Made by a program: the position numbers and the translations under genes
Shown here: in pieces, positions 42,146 through 51,685 of the stretch
Layout of the letters: every line of letters starts with the position of its first letter
How positions within the stretch are numbered: the stretch's first letter is position 1
Notes under the pieces: model-generated
Told to the model about the DNA's origin: nothing
Database searches by the model: none
What the model saw: only the letters and a program-made list of their open reading frames with translations
Source: Candidatus Formimonas warabiya
GTDB taxonomy: Bacteria; Bacillota; Dehalobacteriia; Dehalobacteriales; Dehalobacteriaceae
Direction of reading: 5' to 3'
Length of the DNA stretch: 64,000 bases
Assembly (NCBI RefSeq): GCF_002777255.1
Contig: NZ_CP017634.1
Location: forward strand, 6,212,903 to 6,276,902

Positions 42146-43654
42146 ATGAAAAACAAGAGCATTATGATTCAAGGCACGGGCTCATCTGTAGGGAAAAGTA
42201 TTTTGTGCACGGCTTTGTGCCGGATCTTTACGCAAGACGGGTACCGGGTGAATCCTTTCAAAGCCCAAAATATGTCGAATAATTCTTTTATTACTTATGA
42301 AGGCCATGAAATGGGCCGGGCCCAGGTGATGCAGGCGGAAGCAGCCGGCAGGGCACCGCGGGCGGTGATGAATCCCATTCTGCTGAAACCTACCTCGGAT
42401 CACAAGTCCCAAGTGGTGATTCAGGGAAAAGTTCATGAAACCATGGATGCGGTAGAGTATTTCGCCTATAAGCCCCGCTTAATAGAGATGATTAATGCCA
42501 TTTACCACGAACTGGAAGCGGAAAGCGACATTGTGGTGATTGAGGGGGCGGGAAGCCCGGCGGAAATCAATCTGAAACAGGATGACCTGGTGAATATGGG
42601 CATGGCAAAAATGGCCGCTTCCCCGGTGATTCTCGCCGGTGATATTGACCGGGGCGGCGTGTTTGCCTCTTTGGCCGGAACCATGCTTTTGCTGGATGAG
42701 GAAGAAAAGAAAATGGTGAAAGGGGTACTGATTAATAAATTCCGGGGCAGCCTGGATATCCTGAAACCGGGATTGGACATGCTGGAAGAGATCATCCATC
42801 TTCCTGTTTTGGGGGTGATCCCCTATTTCCATTTAAACCTGGAAGATGAAGACAGTGTAACGGAATGGGGCAAGTTCACCAAACAGCAGAACGGCGAGAT
42901 AGACATCGCCATTATCAAGCTTCCCCATATTTCCAATTTCACGGATTTTAATGTGTTGAAACTATATGAGGACGTTAATCTGCGCTTTGTCGATCTGGAT
43001 GACGAATTAGGCCATCCTGACGTGATTGTGATTCCGGGCACCAAGAGTACGGTGGCCGATATGGACATGGTGAAAAAGTCCGGGATGGGAGAAAAAATAA
43101 TACGGTGCCACGATCAGGGCAGCTATGTTTTCGGCATCTGCGGCGGCTTCCAAATCATCGGAGAGGAAATCCGGGATCCGGATCATGTAGAATCCTCTTT
43201 GTCCGGTATTTCCGGATTAGGATTAATTCAGGCCGTGACCACCTTCCGGGGAGAAAAAACAACGACTCTTTCCGAAGGTATAGATGAAGCATTTCAGTGC
43301 AAAGTCAAAGGTTATGAGATCCATATGGGGGAAACGGTGTTGCGGGAAGGGGTTTTTCCTTTGATTCAGGTATTATCCCGTAACGGCACGGCGACAAATT
43401 TAAGGGACGGTGCGGTAAATCAGGATAAAACCGTTTTTGGTACTTATTTTCATGGGATTTTTGACAGTGCCGCTTTTACCAGGAGTTTCCTCAATCAAGT
43501 GCGCATGGCGAAAAATTTAGCCCCCCGCGCCAGCGATGTCCAGGACTATTGGGCATATAAAGAGGAACAGTACAACAAATTGGCGGATGTGGTGAGAAAA
43601 AACCTGAACATGGACAAGATCTACCGAATTGTGGAGGCCGGCTTACATGGTTAG
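42146..43654 (+). CDS. cobQ: Cobyric acid synthase
   Basis: A 502-residue glutamine-dependent amidotransferase (CbiP) that amidates four side chains of adenosylcobyrinic acid diamide. The N-terminal ATP-binding part begins SIMIQGTGSSVGKSILCTAL (P-loop GTGSSVGKS, residues 10-18), and the C-terminal class I glutaminase-like domain has FGICGGFQIIGEEI near 332-345 with the nucleophilic Cys. It starts ATG 42146 and ends TAG 43652-43654, overlapping the cbiB start. Confidence 0.95.
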   Translation: MKNKSIMIQGTGSSVGKSILCTALCRIFTQDGYRVNPFKAQNMSNNSFITYEGHEMGRAQVMQAEAAGRAPRAVMNPILLKPTSDHKSQVVIQGKVHETMDAVEYFAYKPRLIEMINAIYHELEAESDIVVIEGAGSPAEINLKQDDLVNMGMAKMAASPVILAGDIDRGGVFASLAGTMLLLDEEEKKMVKGVLINKFRGSLDILKPGLDMLEEIIHLPVLGVIPYFHLNLEDEDSVTEWGKFTKQQNGEIDIAIIKLPHISNFTDFNVLKLYEDVNLRFVDLDDELGHPDVIVIPGTKSTVADMDMVKKSGMGEKIIRCHDQGSYVFGICGGFQIIGEEIRDPDHVESSLSGISGLGLIQAVTTFRGEKTTTLSEGIDEAFQCKVKGYEIHMGETVLREGVFPLIQVLSRNGTATNLRDGAVNQDKTVFGTYFHGIFDSAAFTRSFLNQVRMAKNLAPRASDVQDYWAYKEEQYNKLADVVRKNLNMDKIYRIVEAGLHG

Positions 43655-44606
43655 TATTTGGGCAGCCTATGTACTGGATTTGATCCTGGGTGACCCTTAC
43701 CGGTTTCCCCATCCCGTGGTCTATATAGGAAAATATGTAAGTTTTGTGGAAGGGCAGGTGCGCAGAATTGCTTCTTCCCCTTTGGCGCTGAAGGCGGGGG
43801 GGATTTTTCTGACCATCAGCACCGTGCTCATTACTTATGGTTTGACCTGGGGGGTATTGTCCGGGGTAAAGGCGCTGAACATCTGGTTATTTTATTTTCT
43901 CAATATTGTACTGATGTGGACATGCTTAGCGGCAAAATCTTTGCGTGTGGAAAGCATGAAGGTTTTTGGGGCCCTTGACGCAGAAAACCTGGCGCAGGCC
44001 AGGACTGCCGTTTCTTATATTGTAGGCAGGGATACCAGCGTCCTGGATGAGGAGGAAGTAACCAAGGCCACTGTGGAGACGGTGGTGGAAAACACAGCCG
44101 ATGGGATTGTAGCCCCCCTTTTTTATATGTTTATCGGGGGAGCCCCCCTGGCTTTGGCCTATAAAGCGATTAATACCATGGATTCTATGGTAGGATACAA
44201 AAATGAAAAATATCTTGATTTCGGTTGGGCTGCCGCTAGATTAGACGATTTAGCCAACTTTATCCCGGCGCGCATCACCGGATTTTTTTTGACCCTGGCC
44301 GCTTTTTTCTTGAAATTGAATTATTTAGGCAGCATCCGGGTGTTAATCCGGGACCGGAGAAATCATCTCAGTCCCAACTGCGGCTATCCGGAAGCGGCGG
44401 CGGCCGGCGCTTTAAACATCCAACTGGGCGGTACCCACACCTATTTTAATCAGGTTGTACATAAACCGACCATAGGAGATGATCTTCGGCCGGTTCAGCA
44501 AGACGATATCCTATGGGCGATCAGAATGATGGTTCTATCCTCCGTCTTGGTTATGATATTTTTTTCTTTTATCTATTGGTTTATCATAGGGCAGATAGAA
44601 TTCTGA
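43647..44606 (+). CDS. cbiB: Adenosylcobinamide-phosphate synthase (CbiB/CobD family)
   Basis: A 319-residue membrane protein that attaches aminopropanol (phosphate) to adenosylcobyric acid. The start VSIWAAYVLDLILGDPYRFP with HPVVYIG, the loop TVETVVENTADGIVAPLFY near residues 145-163 and SPNCGYPEAAAAGALNIQLG near 247-266 are diagnostic. About four to five membrane segments. ATG 43647 is preceded by GTGGAGG and overlaps the cobQ stop by eight bases; the longer frame to 43629 is less likely. Confidence 0.94.
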   Translation: MVSIWAAYVLDLILGDPYRFPHPVVYIGKYVSFVEGQVRRIASSPLALKAGGIFLTISTVLITYGLTWGVLSGVKALNIWLFYFLNIVLMWTCLAAKSLRVESMKVFGALDAENLAQARTAVSYIVGRDTSVLDEEEVTKATVETVVENTADGIVAPLFYMFIGGAPLALAYKAINTMDSMVGYKNEKYLDFGWAAARLDDLANFIPARITGFFLTLAAFFLKLNYLGSIRVLIRDRRNHLSPNCGYPEAAAAGALNIQLGGTHTYFNQVVHKPTIGDDLRPVQQDDILWAIRMMVLSSVLVMIFFSFIYWFIIGQIEF

Positions 44607-44645
44607 ATACCTGAATAGCAACTGACATTACGGCATGGGGAAGGA

Positions 44646-45728
44646 ATGGAAGCTGATATGAATTTTCATGGGGGAGATATTTATTCGTGCCAAGGAGAAG
44701 TGCTGGATTTCAGTTCCAATATCAATCCTTTGGGCGTGCCCGAAAGTTTTCGCATGGCCTTATGTGAGAAGATCACTGATTTCACCCGTTATCCGGACAT
44801 CCAATATCGGGCCCTGCGCGCAGAATTGGCCGAGTATCTGGGTTTTGACGATCCTGAGCTGGTCATTCCGGGTAACGGCGCGGTAGAAATCATTTATAAA
44901 ACCATCCTAGCTTTAGAGAGCGCCCGGATGATCAATTTAAGCCCCACCTTTTCCGAATATGCCCGGGCGGCCAGGCAAAACGGCGTGGAAGTCATTGATT
45001 TAAATATCTATGATGCCAGCTTTACGGATCTGGATTTTTCCCTGCTTTTTGCGGCATTGATCCCAAACAGCCTGGTGGTGCTGTGCAACCCCAATAATCC
45101 TACGGGAACCTTTGTGGAAAGGGAAAAAATGTGCTTCCTGGCCCGGGAACTGGCCCAAAAGGATTGTTTTTTACTCATCGATGAGGCATTTATTGAGTTT
45201 ACCGATCACTATCCGGAAAACAGTATGATCGGGGAGCTGGGTCATTATCCCAACGTAATCCTGATCCGGGCCGCGACCAAATTTTTCGGCATGCCGGGGA
45301 TTCGTTTAGGCTTTGGCGTGAGTAAAAACAAGCAATTGATCCGGGGCATCCGGGAGCATTTAGAGCCCTGGAACGTGAATGCGGCGGCGGTACTGGCCGG
45401 GTGCACCGTTTACCGGGATCAGGAATATATCACCGCGTCCCGGGCCTGGGTGAAAGAAGAGCGGGAGTTCCTTTTTCATCAATTAAGTAAAATCGATGGA
45501 TTGACCGTTTATCCCTCAAAAGCGAATTATCATTTGGCAAAAATCAGCCGGGGAAAGATGGATGCCTGGGCATTAAAAAACCGCCTGCTGGAAAAAGGGG
45601 TCTTAATCAGGACACCGGATGGTTTTAATTATTTATCGGCCTATCATTTCCGTCTCGCCGTAAAGGACCGTCCGTCCAATCAACGGTTGGTAGAGGTGCT
45701 GAGGGAGGTTTTATCTTGCCATGGATGA
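44646..45728 (+). CDS. cobD: L-threonine-O-3-phosphate decarboxylase (CobD, aminotransferase fold)
   Basis: A 360-residue PLP enzyme that makes aminopropanol phosphate. It begins with HGGDIYS and the SSNINPLGVPESFRMAL segment near residues 20-36 that separates CobD from ordinary HisC, has NPNNPTGTF near 146-154 and the PLP-binding Lys in RAATKFFGMPGIRLGFG near 208-224. Start could be ATG 44646 or ATG 44658. It lies 39 bases after cbiB and overlaps cbiA by eight bases. Histidinol-phosphate aminotransferase was considered and is less likely in this setting. Confidence 0.88.
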   Translation: MEADMNFHGGDIYSCQGEVLDFSSNINPLGVPESFRMALCEKITDFTRYPDIQYRALRAELAEYLGFDDPELVIPGNGAVEIIYKTILALESARMINLSPTFSEYARAARQNGVEVIDLNIYDASFTDLDFSLLFAALIPNSLVVLCNPNNPTGTFVEREKMCFLARELAQKDCFLLIDEAFIEFTDHYPENSMIGELGHYPNVILIRAATKFFGMPGIRLGFGVSKNKQLIRGIREHLEPWNVNAAAVLAGCTVYRDQEYITASRAWVKEEREFLFHQLSKIDGLTVYPSKANYHLAKISRGKMDAWALKNRLLEKGVLIRTPDGFNYLSAYHFRLAVKDRPSNQRLVEVLREVLSCHG

Positions 45729-47115
45729 GAAAAAAAGGGGAGTCCTTCCCCGTCTCGTGATTTCTGCCCCGGCCAGCGGCAGCGGAAAAACCACCTTTTC
45801 TATGGGACTGATGGCGGCTTATTGCCGGCAGGGTTTATCCGTGCAACCCTTTAAAGTAGGCCCGGATTATATTGACCCTGCTTTTCACACCGCAATTACC
45901 GGGAGAAACAGTGTGAACCTGGACGGTTGGATGCTGGATGAGCGATCCATCAAGCAAATGTTTGTGCGCTATGCCCAGGGTGTTGATTTGTCACTTGTGG
46001 AAGGAGTCATGGGTTTGTATGACGGCTATGGGGACGATCCTTTCCAGGGAAGTACGGCAGGGATTGCCCGAATCCTGGATGCCCCCATTGTTTTGATCAT
46101 GACCGCCCAGGGGATGGCGGCCAGCGCCGCCGCCGTGCTTTACGGTTTAAAAGAATTCGGCAAAGCCAATATTGCCGGGGTGATCATCAATCAGCCTTCG
46201 TCGCCGAACCATTACCGGACCATAAAACAGGCGGTGGAAAATCATACCGGCATCAAAGTGGCAGGTTTTCTGCCCAAGACTTCCGGAGTCGCATTGAAAA
46301 GCAGGCATCTGGGGTTGGTGCAGAGCAGCGAGACGGAAAATTTAGCCGGCATTGTGGACCGGCTGGCCGATCTCATGCAGGACCATATTGATCTGGATTT
46401 TCTCTTGACTACAGCGAAACAATCCCCTCTGTGGGACAGAGAAGAACTTCCTTCCTGTCAAAGTGAACCGGAAGAGATGAATATTGCCATTGCCTGGGAC
46501 AAGGCCTTTAGCTTTTATTATTATGAGAATCTGGAAATTTTACGGCGCTTGGGCGCTCATTTAAAGTTTTTCAGCCCGATACATGATATTTCTGTGCCGG
46601 AGGACTGCAGCGGTGTTTATTTCGGGGGGGGTTACCCGGAGGTATTTGCCGAAGAGGTAGCCGCCAACACCTTGTTAAAAAAAGATATTCGGGAAAAAGC
46701 AGAGGCCGGGCTGCCCATGTTCGGCGAATGCGGGGGATATATGTACCTGAATCGCAGCTTTACCCGGACAGATGGAAAGACTTTCGAATTCGTGGGCATC
46801 TTTGACGGCGCTACGGTATTGACGGAAAGGCTGCAGCACTTTGGCTATTTGGAATTAGAGGGACTGGTGGATACCGTGATGTTCCAAAAGGGCGACCGCA
46901 TTCGGGCCCATGAGTTCCACAAGTCTTTGATTCAGAGAACGGACGTGGATTATTGTGTCAAAGCGCAAAAGATCAAGAATGGGCAGATGGTGGAATGGCA
47001 GTGCGGCCGGGCCTACAAAAATGTCTTTGGCATGTATCCCCATATTTATTTCCCCTCGAATATGAATTTTGCCCATAATTTTATCAGCCGGTGCCGGGAG
47101 TATCAGCGAAAATAG
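45721..47115 (+). CDS. cbiA: Cobyrinic acid a,c-diamide synthase
   Basis: A 464-residue glutamine amidotransferase that amidates side chains a and c of cobyrinic acid (CbiA; CobB in aerobes). Its P-loop is APASGSGKTTFSMGLMAAY near residues 15-33, followed by QPFKVGPDYIDPAFHTAITG near 41-60, and the glutaminase domain has GVYFGGGYPEVFAEEVA near 297-313 and MFGECGGYMYLNRS near 334-347 with the nucleophile Cys. Overlaps cobD by eight bases. Ends in TAG. A 142-base gap with short direct repeats follows. Confidence 0.95.
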   Translation: MDEKKRGVLPRLVISAPASGSGKTTFSMGLMAAYCRQGLSVQPFKVGPDYIDPAFHTAITGRNSVNLDGWMLDERSIKQMFVRYAQGVDLSLVEGVMGLYDGYGDDPFQGSTAGIARILDAPIVLIMTAQGMAASAAAVLYGLKEFGKANIAGVIINQPSSPNHYRTIKQAVENHTGIKVAGFLPKTSGVALKSRHLGLVQSSETENLAGIVDRLADLMQDHIDLDFLLTTAKQSPLWDREELPSCQSEPEEMNIAIAWDKAFSFYYYENLEILRRLGAHLKFFSPIHDISVPEDCSGVYFGGGYPEVFAEEVAANTLLKKDIREKAEAGLPMFGECGGYMYLNRSFTRTDGKTFEFVGIFDGATVLTERLQHFGYLELEGLVDTVMFQKGDRIRAHEFHKSLIQRTDVDYCVKAQKIKNGQMVEWQCGRAYKNVFGMYPHIYFPSNMNFAHNFISRCREYQRK

Positions 47116-47118
47116 ATT

Positions 47119-47142
47119 GACAATTGACCCTGGACAATTGAC
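47119..47142. repeat. Short direct repeat GACAATTGAC
   Basis: GACAATTGAC occurs at 47119-47128 and 47133-47142 in the gap between cbiA and cbiC, with a related ATCAATTGCCAAC further on. It interrupts an otherwise tightly packed operon. No known element is recognised. Confidence 0.6.
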
Positions 47143-47257
47143 AATGAAAAAGAAAGGAATCCAAGTGGAGTACGGAAGAGGAATGATCAATTGCCAACGG
47201 GGCATAGCCTAATTGAACGCATTTTAATTTCCATATAACTTTGGGCCTGGGAAAGGA

Positions 47258-47911
47258 ATGAATGGTAAAATGGATCATGATTATGTGAAAGATCCTCAGG
47301 AAATCGAAAAGAAAAGTTTTGAGATCATCAGTGCGGAACTGGGAGAAAAGAACGGATCCGGATTAAGAATGGATATGGTGAAGCGGGTGATCCACACCAC
47401 CGCCGACCTGGATTATGGCGATCTGCTCCAATTCAAGGATGGGGTGGAAACAAAAATTCTGAACGCCTTTTTGGCCGGCGCCACCATTGTCAGCGATACC
47501 AATATGATTAAGGCCGGGATTAGTAAAAAATTAGCCGCTCAGCTGGGCGTCGAAATCCAGTGCTATGTAGACAGTGAGGCGGCCTACCAAACAGCCCGGG
47601 AAAAAGGGATTACCCGCTCCATGGCGGCCATTGATCTGGCCGCTGAACTTCCGGGACGAAAGGTCTTTGTGATTGGGAATGCCCCTACGGCTCTTTATCG
47701 AATCTTAGAACGCACAGAAGCCGGAGAACTGGGAGCAGATGCCGTGATCGGTGTTCCCGTCGGTTTTGTCGGCGCGGCGGAGTCGAAGGAAGCCTTGTGG
47801 GCCACCCCTATTCCCTCCATCATTACCAAAGGGCGTAAAGGGGGAAGCACCATTGGCGTGGCTTTGGTAAACGCCGTACTTAGGGAGGCAGTAAAACACC
47901 TTGGAAAATAG
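47258..47911 (+). CDS. cbiC: Cobalt-precorrin-8 methylmutase
   Basis: A 217-residue enzyme moving a methyl group from C11 to C12 to give cobyrinic acid. SFEIISAEL near residues 20-28, KRVIHTTADLDYGDLLQF near 43-60 (with the catalytic His in VIHTTAD), ATIVSDTNMIKAGI near 76-89 and VGFVGAAESKEAL near 170-182 are typical. Starts at ATG 47258 or 47270. It restarts the operon after the only sizeable gap and overlaps cbiD. Confidence 0.93.
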   Translation: MNGKMDHDYVKDPQEIEKKSFEIISAELGEKNGSGLRMDMVKRVIHTTADLDYGDLLQFKDGVETKILNAFLAGATIVSDTNMIKAGISKKLAAQLGVEIQCYVDSEAAYQTAREKGITRSMAAIDLAAELPGRKVFVIGNAPTALYRILERTEAGELGADAVIGVPVGFVGAAESKEALWATPIPSIITKGRKGGSTIGVALVNAVLREAVKHLGK

Positions 47912-49022
47912 CAGGTTTGTCTATAAAAACGGCAAAAAACTTCGTACCGGATATACTACCGGATCCTGCGCTGCAGCAGCGGCTAAGGGGGCGGCCCGGA
48001 TGCTGTTTTCCGGGGAAAAAATAGACCGGGTGGAAATTGATACGCCGAAAGGATGGAAACTAAACCTGGATCTCAAAGAGGCTTGTTTTGAGGACACAAC
48101 AGCCCGCTGCTCTGTGATCAAGGATGCGGGGGATGACCCCGATGTCACCGATGGCATTGAAGTTTTTGCCCAGGCAAAAAAAATTGCCGGAACGGATATT
48201 GTGATTAGCGCCGGCCCGGGTATCGGCAAGGTGACCCGTCCCGGACTTTTGGTTCCGGTAGGGATGCCTGCCATTAATCCGGTGCCCCGGGGCATGATTA
48301 TGCAGGAGGTAAAAAAAGTGCTTCCGGACGGAGCCGGGGTGGAAATCGAACTGAGCATTCCCCAAGGCGAGGAGATTGCCCGAAAAACATTTAACCCCAG
48401 ATTAGGGATTGTGGGCGGGATTTCCGTTCTGGGCACCACCGGTATTGTGGAGCCCATGTCAGAAGAAGCCCTCAAGGATACCATTGCCTTGGAACTGCGC
48501 TGCCGGCAGGCGGCGGGGAAAAATAAGGTGATTTTAGTGCCCGGAAGCTATGGCGAACGGTTTTGTGAACAGTGGCTGGGCATCCCCAGGGAAGAAACGG
48601 TGAAAATGAGCAATTATCTGGGCTTTGCCCTGGAAAAGTGCGCCGAACTGGGCTTCAAAAAAGTAATTCTGGCCGGGCATCTGGCCAAACTGGTCAAACC
48701 GGCGGGGGGCATCTTCTATACCCACAGCCGGGTCAGCGACACCCGGATGGAAATTCTTACGGCTTATCTGGCTGTGATGGGGATGACGACCGAGTATTTG
48801 AGAAAGATTATGGACTGTATCACGACGGAAGAGGCTCTTCCCATTATTGATGCGGCAGGATTCCAGGATGTGTACCGCATCATCGCGGAAAAATGCGCGC
48901 AAAGATGCGGGACCTATATCTATGGGAATCTGGACATCGGCGTGGTGCTTTTTTCTATGAAAGAACTGCTGGCAAAAAGTGCCCAGGCAGACAGCATTTT
49001 GGGGGAAATAAAAAATGAATAA
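47901..49022 (+). CDS. cbiD: Cobalt-precorrin-5B C1-methyltransferase
   Basis: A 373-residue CbiD of the anaerobic pathway. LRTGYTTGSCAAAAAKGAA at residues 15-33 and GPGIGKVTRPGLLVPVGMPA near 104-123 with INPVPRGMI are diagnostic. TTG 47901 overlaps the end of cbiC by 11 bases. It marks the cobalt-early, oxygen-independent route. It overlaps cbiE by eight bases. Confidence 0.94.
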   Translation: MENSRFVYKNGKKLRTGYTTGSCAAAAAKGAARMLFSGEKIDRVEIDTPKGWKLNLDLKEACFEDTTARCSVIKDAGDDPDVTDGIEVFAQAKKIAGTDIVISAGPGIGKVTRPGLLVPVGMPAINPVPRGMIMQEVKKVLPDGAGVEIELSIPQGEEIARKTFNPRLGIVGGISVLGTTGIVEPMSEEALKDTIALELRCRQAAGKNKVILVPGSYGERFCEQWLGIPREETVKMSNYLGFALEKCAELGFKKVILAGHLAKLVKPAGGIFYTHSRVSDTRMEILTAYLAVMGMTTEYLRKIMDCITTEEALPIIDAAGFQDVYRIIAEKCAQRCGTYIYGNLDIGVVLFSMKELLAKSAQADSILGEIKNE

Positions 49023-49647
49023 AATTTGCATTGCCGGGATGGGACCGGGCGCGCTGGAATATATTACGCCTGCGGCATTGGAGGCGATCATCCGCTCTGA
49101 TATCCTGGTAGGGGGAAAAAGAAATCTGGACAGCTTTCAACACTTGAACAAGGAAGTCTACGAATTTAAATCCAGCATGGAAGATATGTTCAATTATGTT
49201 CAGGAGGCGCGACAGGAGAAAAAAATTTGCGTGGTGGTGTCCGGTGATCCCGGATTTTACAGCCTGCTGGACTTTTTCCTCAAGAAATTAGGGAGGGACA
49301 GCCTGGAAGTGATCCCGGGAATTAGTTCCTTCCAATATCTTTTTGCCAAATTGGCCAAGCCCTGGAAAAACTTTTTTTTATGCAGTATGCATGGCAGAGA
49401 TACCGATATGAAAGAGAAGCTGGCGGAAAAGGACGGTCTGTTTCTCTTGACTGACCGGACCAATAACCCAAATATGATCGCGGATTTTTTAATTTCTCAG
49501 GATTTGGGCCCGTGTACCATCACTGTGGGAGAAAATTTGTCCTACGCGGATGAACGGATTGTGGTGGGGCGGCCGGAAGAGATCAGGAATCTGAGCTTTG
49601 GTGATTTATGTGTGGTGGTGATTGAAAAAGATGGCATGGAATTATAG
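49015..49647 (+). CDS. cbiE: Cobalt-precorrin-7 C5-methyltransferase
   Basis: A 210-residue SAM-dependent tetrapyrrole methylase. The N-terminal ICIAGMGPGALEYITPAALE (residues 4-23), VVVSGDPGFYSLLDFFLKK near 74-92 and VIPGISSFQYLFAKLAKPW near 100-118 fit CbiE. It works with CbiT, encoded next, which in many species is fused to it as CobL. Overlaps cbiD by eight bases, ends in TAG within the cbiT reading frame region. Confidence 0.92.
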   Translation: MNKICIAGMGPGALEYITPAALEAIIRSDILVGGKRNLDSFQHLNKEVYEFKSSMEDMFNYVQEARQEKKICVVVSGDPGFYSLLDFFLKKLGRDSLEVIPGISSFQYLFAKLAKPWKNFFLCSMHGRDTDMKEKLAEKDGLFLLTDRTNNPNMIADFLISQDLGPCTITVGENLSYADERIVVGRPEEIRNLSFGDLCVVVIEKDGMEL

Positions 49648-50230
49648 CACCCCGGGTATTCCGGAGCATTATTTTAAGCGGGGGAAAGTGCCCCTTACCA
49701 AAACGGAAGTACGGGTAATCGCCCTGGCCAAAATGAGACTGCAGCCGGATTCCCTGGTATTGGACGTGGGATGCGGTACAGGAAGCATCACGGTGGAGGC
49801 TGCCCTGCACTGCCCGAAAGGACGGGTTTGGGCGGTGGATATGGATGAAGAGGCCGTGCAATTAAGCCGGGAAAATGCAGAAAAGTTTGACCTGTCCAAT
49901 GTAGAAATAATTCAGGGCCCGGCCCCGGAGTGTCTGCCGGACCTGAATTTTGACCGGATTTTTATTGGGGGAGCAAGCAACCAATTAGAGGAGGTTGTGC
50001 GCTATGCCAAAGAGCATTTGGCCGTGAATGGGATTCTTGTGGCCAATACCATTCTGCTCGATAGTACGTACAAGATATTGAAACTACTGGAAGAACACGG
50101 TTTTAAAGAGATGGAGTGCATTTGTGTGAATATTTCCCGGGGGGAAAAACATTCCGGGTGGATGATGAAGGCACTGAACCCGATTTATATCATTAGTGCG
50201 GTGAAGAGCACAGAACAAAGAGAGGTGTAA
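49622..50230 (+). CDS. cbiT: Cobalt-precorrin-6B C15-methyltransferase (decarboxylating)
   Basis: A protein of about 200 residues, a Rossmann-type methyltransferase that methylates C15 and removes the C12 acetate carboxyl. TPGIPEHYFKRGKVPLTKTE near residues 10-29 and VLDVGCGTGSITVEAAL near 45-61 (SAM site) are diagnostic. Either TTG 49622 or ATG 49631 may start it; both overlap cbiE. It is a separate protein rather than a CobL fusion. Confidence 0.9.
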   Translation: MKKMAWNYSTPGIPEHYFKRGKVPLTKTEVRVIALAKMRLQPDSLVLDVGCGTGSITVEAALHCPKGRVWAVDMDEEAVQLSRENAEKFDLSNVEIIQGPAPECLPDLNFDRIFIGGASNQLEEVVRYAKEHLAVNGILVANTILLDSTYKILKLLEEHGFKEMECICVNISRGEKHSGWMMKALNPIYIISAVKSTEQREV

Positions 50231-50235
50231 ATAGA

Positions 50236-50931
50236 TTGGCAAGATTTTATGGCATCGGCGTAGGTCCGGGAGACCCGGAACTGCTCACGATCAAGGCAGC
50301 CAGGATTTTGGAATCCATTGATGTTTTGCTTTTACCCGAGTCCCAAAAGGGCAACAACAACATTGCCTATGAAATTGCCGCAGAACACATTAATCCCGAA
50401 GCCAAATTAATCAGTGTAGAATTTCCTATGGTTACCGATACGGAAATCATCAATAAGTCCGGAAAACTGGCGGCTGAAGTAGTGGAAAGATATGTGCGGG
50501 AGGGCAAAAATACCGCCTTTATTACCCTGGGCGACCCCTCGGTTTACAGTACCTATAACTATATTGTGAAACACCTTAGTGCCGATATCGAAATCGAGAC
50601 TGTACCGGGAATTACTTCGTTTTGCGCTGCGGCTGCTAGGGTAAACCGCTCTCTGGCGGAAGGAGATGAAATTCTCTCCATTATTCCGGCTACGTCCACA
50701 AAGCGGCTCATGGAAATGGCGTTGGATGTCACCCATAGTGTGGTTTTTATGAAAGTATACAACCAAAAAGATAAGGTCCTTAAGCTACTGGAAGAGTATG
50801 AAATGGAGGATTCCAGCGTTTTAGTGAAAAGATGCGGTTTTGAAGACTGCTCCGTTCATTACGACCTCAAAGAGGCTTTGTCCGGAGATAAGCAATATTT
50901 ATCGATTGTGTTGAGCAGGAAGGAGTCATAA
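50236..50931 (+). CDS. cbiL: Cobalt-factor II C20-methyltransferase
   Basis: A 231-residue SAM-dependent methylase. FYGIGVGPGDPELLTIKAAR at residues 4-23, ITLGDPSVYSTYNYIVKHL near 96-114 and VPGITSFCAAAARVNRSLAE near 121-140 fit CbiL. It starts TTG 50236 after AGAGGTG, five bases after cbiT. It acts early in ring modification, after CbiX. Confidence 0.92.
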   Translation: MARFYGIGVGPGDPELLTIKAARILESIDVLLLPESQKGNNNIAYEIAAEHINPEAKLISVEFPMVTDTEIINKSGKLAAEVVERYVREGKNTAFITLGDPSVYSTYNYIVKHLSADIEIETVPGITSFCAAAARVNRSLAEGDEILSIIPATSTKRLMEMALDVTHSVVFMKVYNQKDKVLKLLEEYEMEDSSVLVKRCGFEDCSVHYDLKEALSGDKQYLSIVLSRKES

Positions 50932-50932
50932 A

Positions 50933-51685
50933 ATGGTTTATTTTGTTGGGGCGGGACCGGGAGACATGGAGCTGATCACCGTAAAGGGAATGAAAGTACT
51001 GCAAAATGCCGACGTGGTGATTTATACCGGATCACTGGTGAGCGGAAATATTTTAGCCTATTGCAAAGAGGGCGTGCAGGTTTACAACAGCGCGGAGATG
51101 GATTTGCCTGAAGTGATCGAGGCGATTCAGCAGGGTGTAGACCAGGGAAAAAGTGTGGTGCGGCTTCATACCGGGGATCCTTCCATTTACGGGGCGATCC
51201 GGGAGCAAATGGACGAACTGGGGAAACGGGGCATTGAATTTGAAATCATTCCTGGCGTGAGTTCCTTTGTGGCGGCCGCTTCCCGGGTAAAAGCAGAGTT
51301 TACCTTGCCCGGGGTGTCTCAAACGATCATTATTACGAGAAAGGAAGGGCGGACAGGCTCCTCCGAAGGGGGGAAACTCTCCGAGCTGGCGAAGCATCGG
51401 GCGTCCATGGCCATTTTCCTCTCCGTGCAGTCGATCGGCCAGGTAGTGGAGGAACTGCTTACCGGCTATGATGAAGATACGCCGGTGGCCGTAGTTTATA
51501 AAGCGACATGGCCGGAGGAAAAAATCATCCGGGGAACGCTGAAAGATATCGCCGAAAAAGTGGCAGAAGAAAAAATTGACCGTCATGCCCAAATTTTGGT
51601 GGGGGATTTCATGGGCTCAGAATATGAGCTTTCCAAGCTTTATGATGCTTCCTTCAGCCATATGTACAGGAGAGGAAAAGAGTGA
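50933..51685 (+). CDS. cbiF: Cobalt-precorrin-4 C11-methyltransferase
   Basis: A 250-residue SAM-dependent methylase. VYFVGAGPGDMELITVKGMK at residues 2-21, DVVIYTGSLVSGNILAYC near 30-47, VVRLHTGDPSIYGAIREQM near 74-92 and VPGVSSFVAAASR-like IPGVSSFVAAASR near 103-115 are typical of CbiF/CobM. It starts one base after the cbiL stop and overlaps cbiG by four bases (GTGA). Confidence 0.93.
   Translation: MVYFVGAGPGDMELITVKGMKVLQNADVVIYTGSLVSGNILAYCKEGVQVYNSAEMDLPEVIEAIQQGVDQGKSVVRLHTGDPSIYGAIREQMDELGKRGIEFEIIPGVSSFVAAASRVKAEFTLPGVSQTIIITRKEGRTGSSEGGKLSELAKHRASMAIFLSVQSIGQVVEELLTGYDEDTPVAVVYKATWPEEKIIRGTLKDIAEKVAEEKIDRHAQILVGDFMGSEYELSKLYDASFSHMYRRGKE

Noticed and set aside
44646..45728. Histidinol-phosphate aminotransferase
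   Set aside because: The NINPLGVP-type N-terminus and the place between cbiB and cbiA favour threonine-phosphate decarboxylase CobD.
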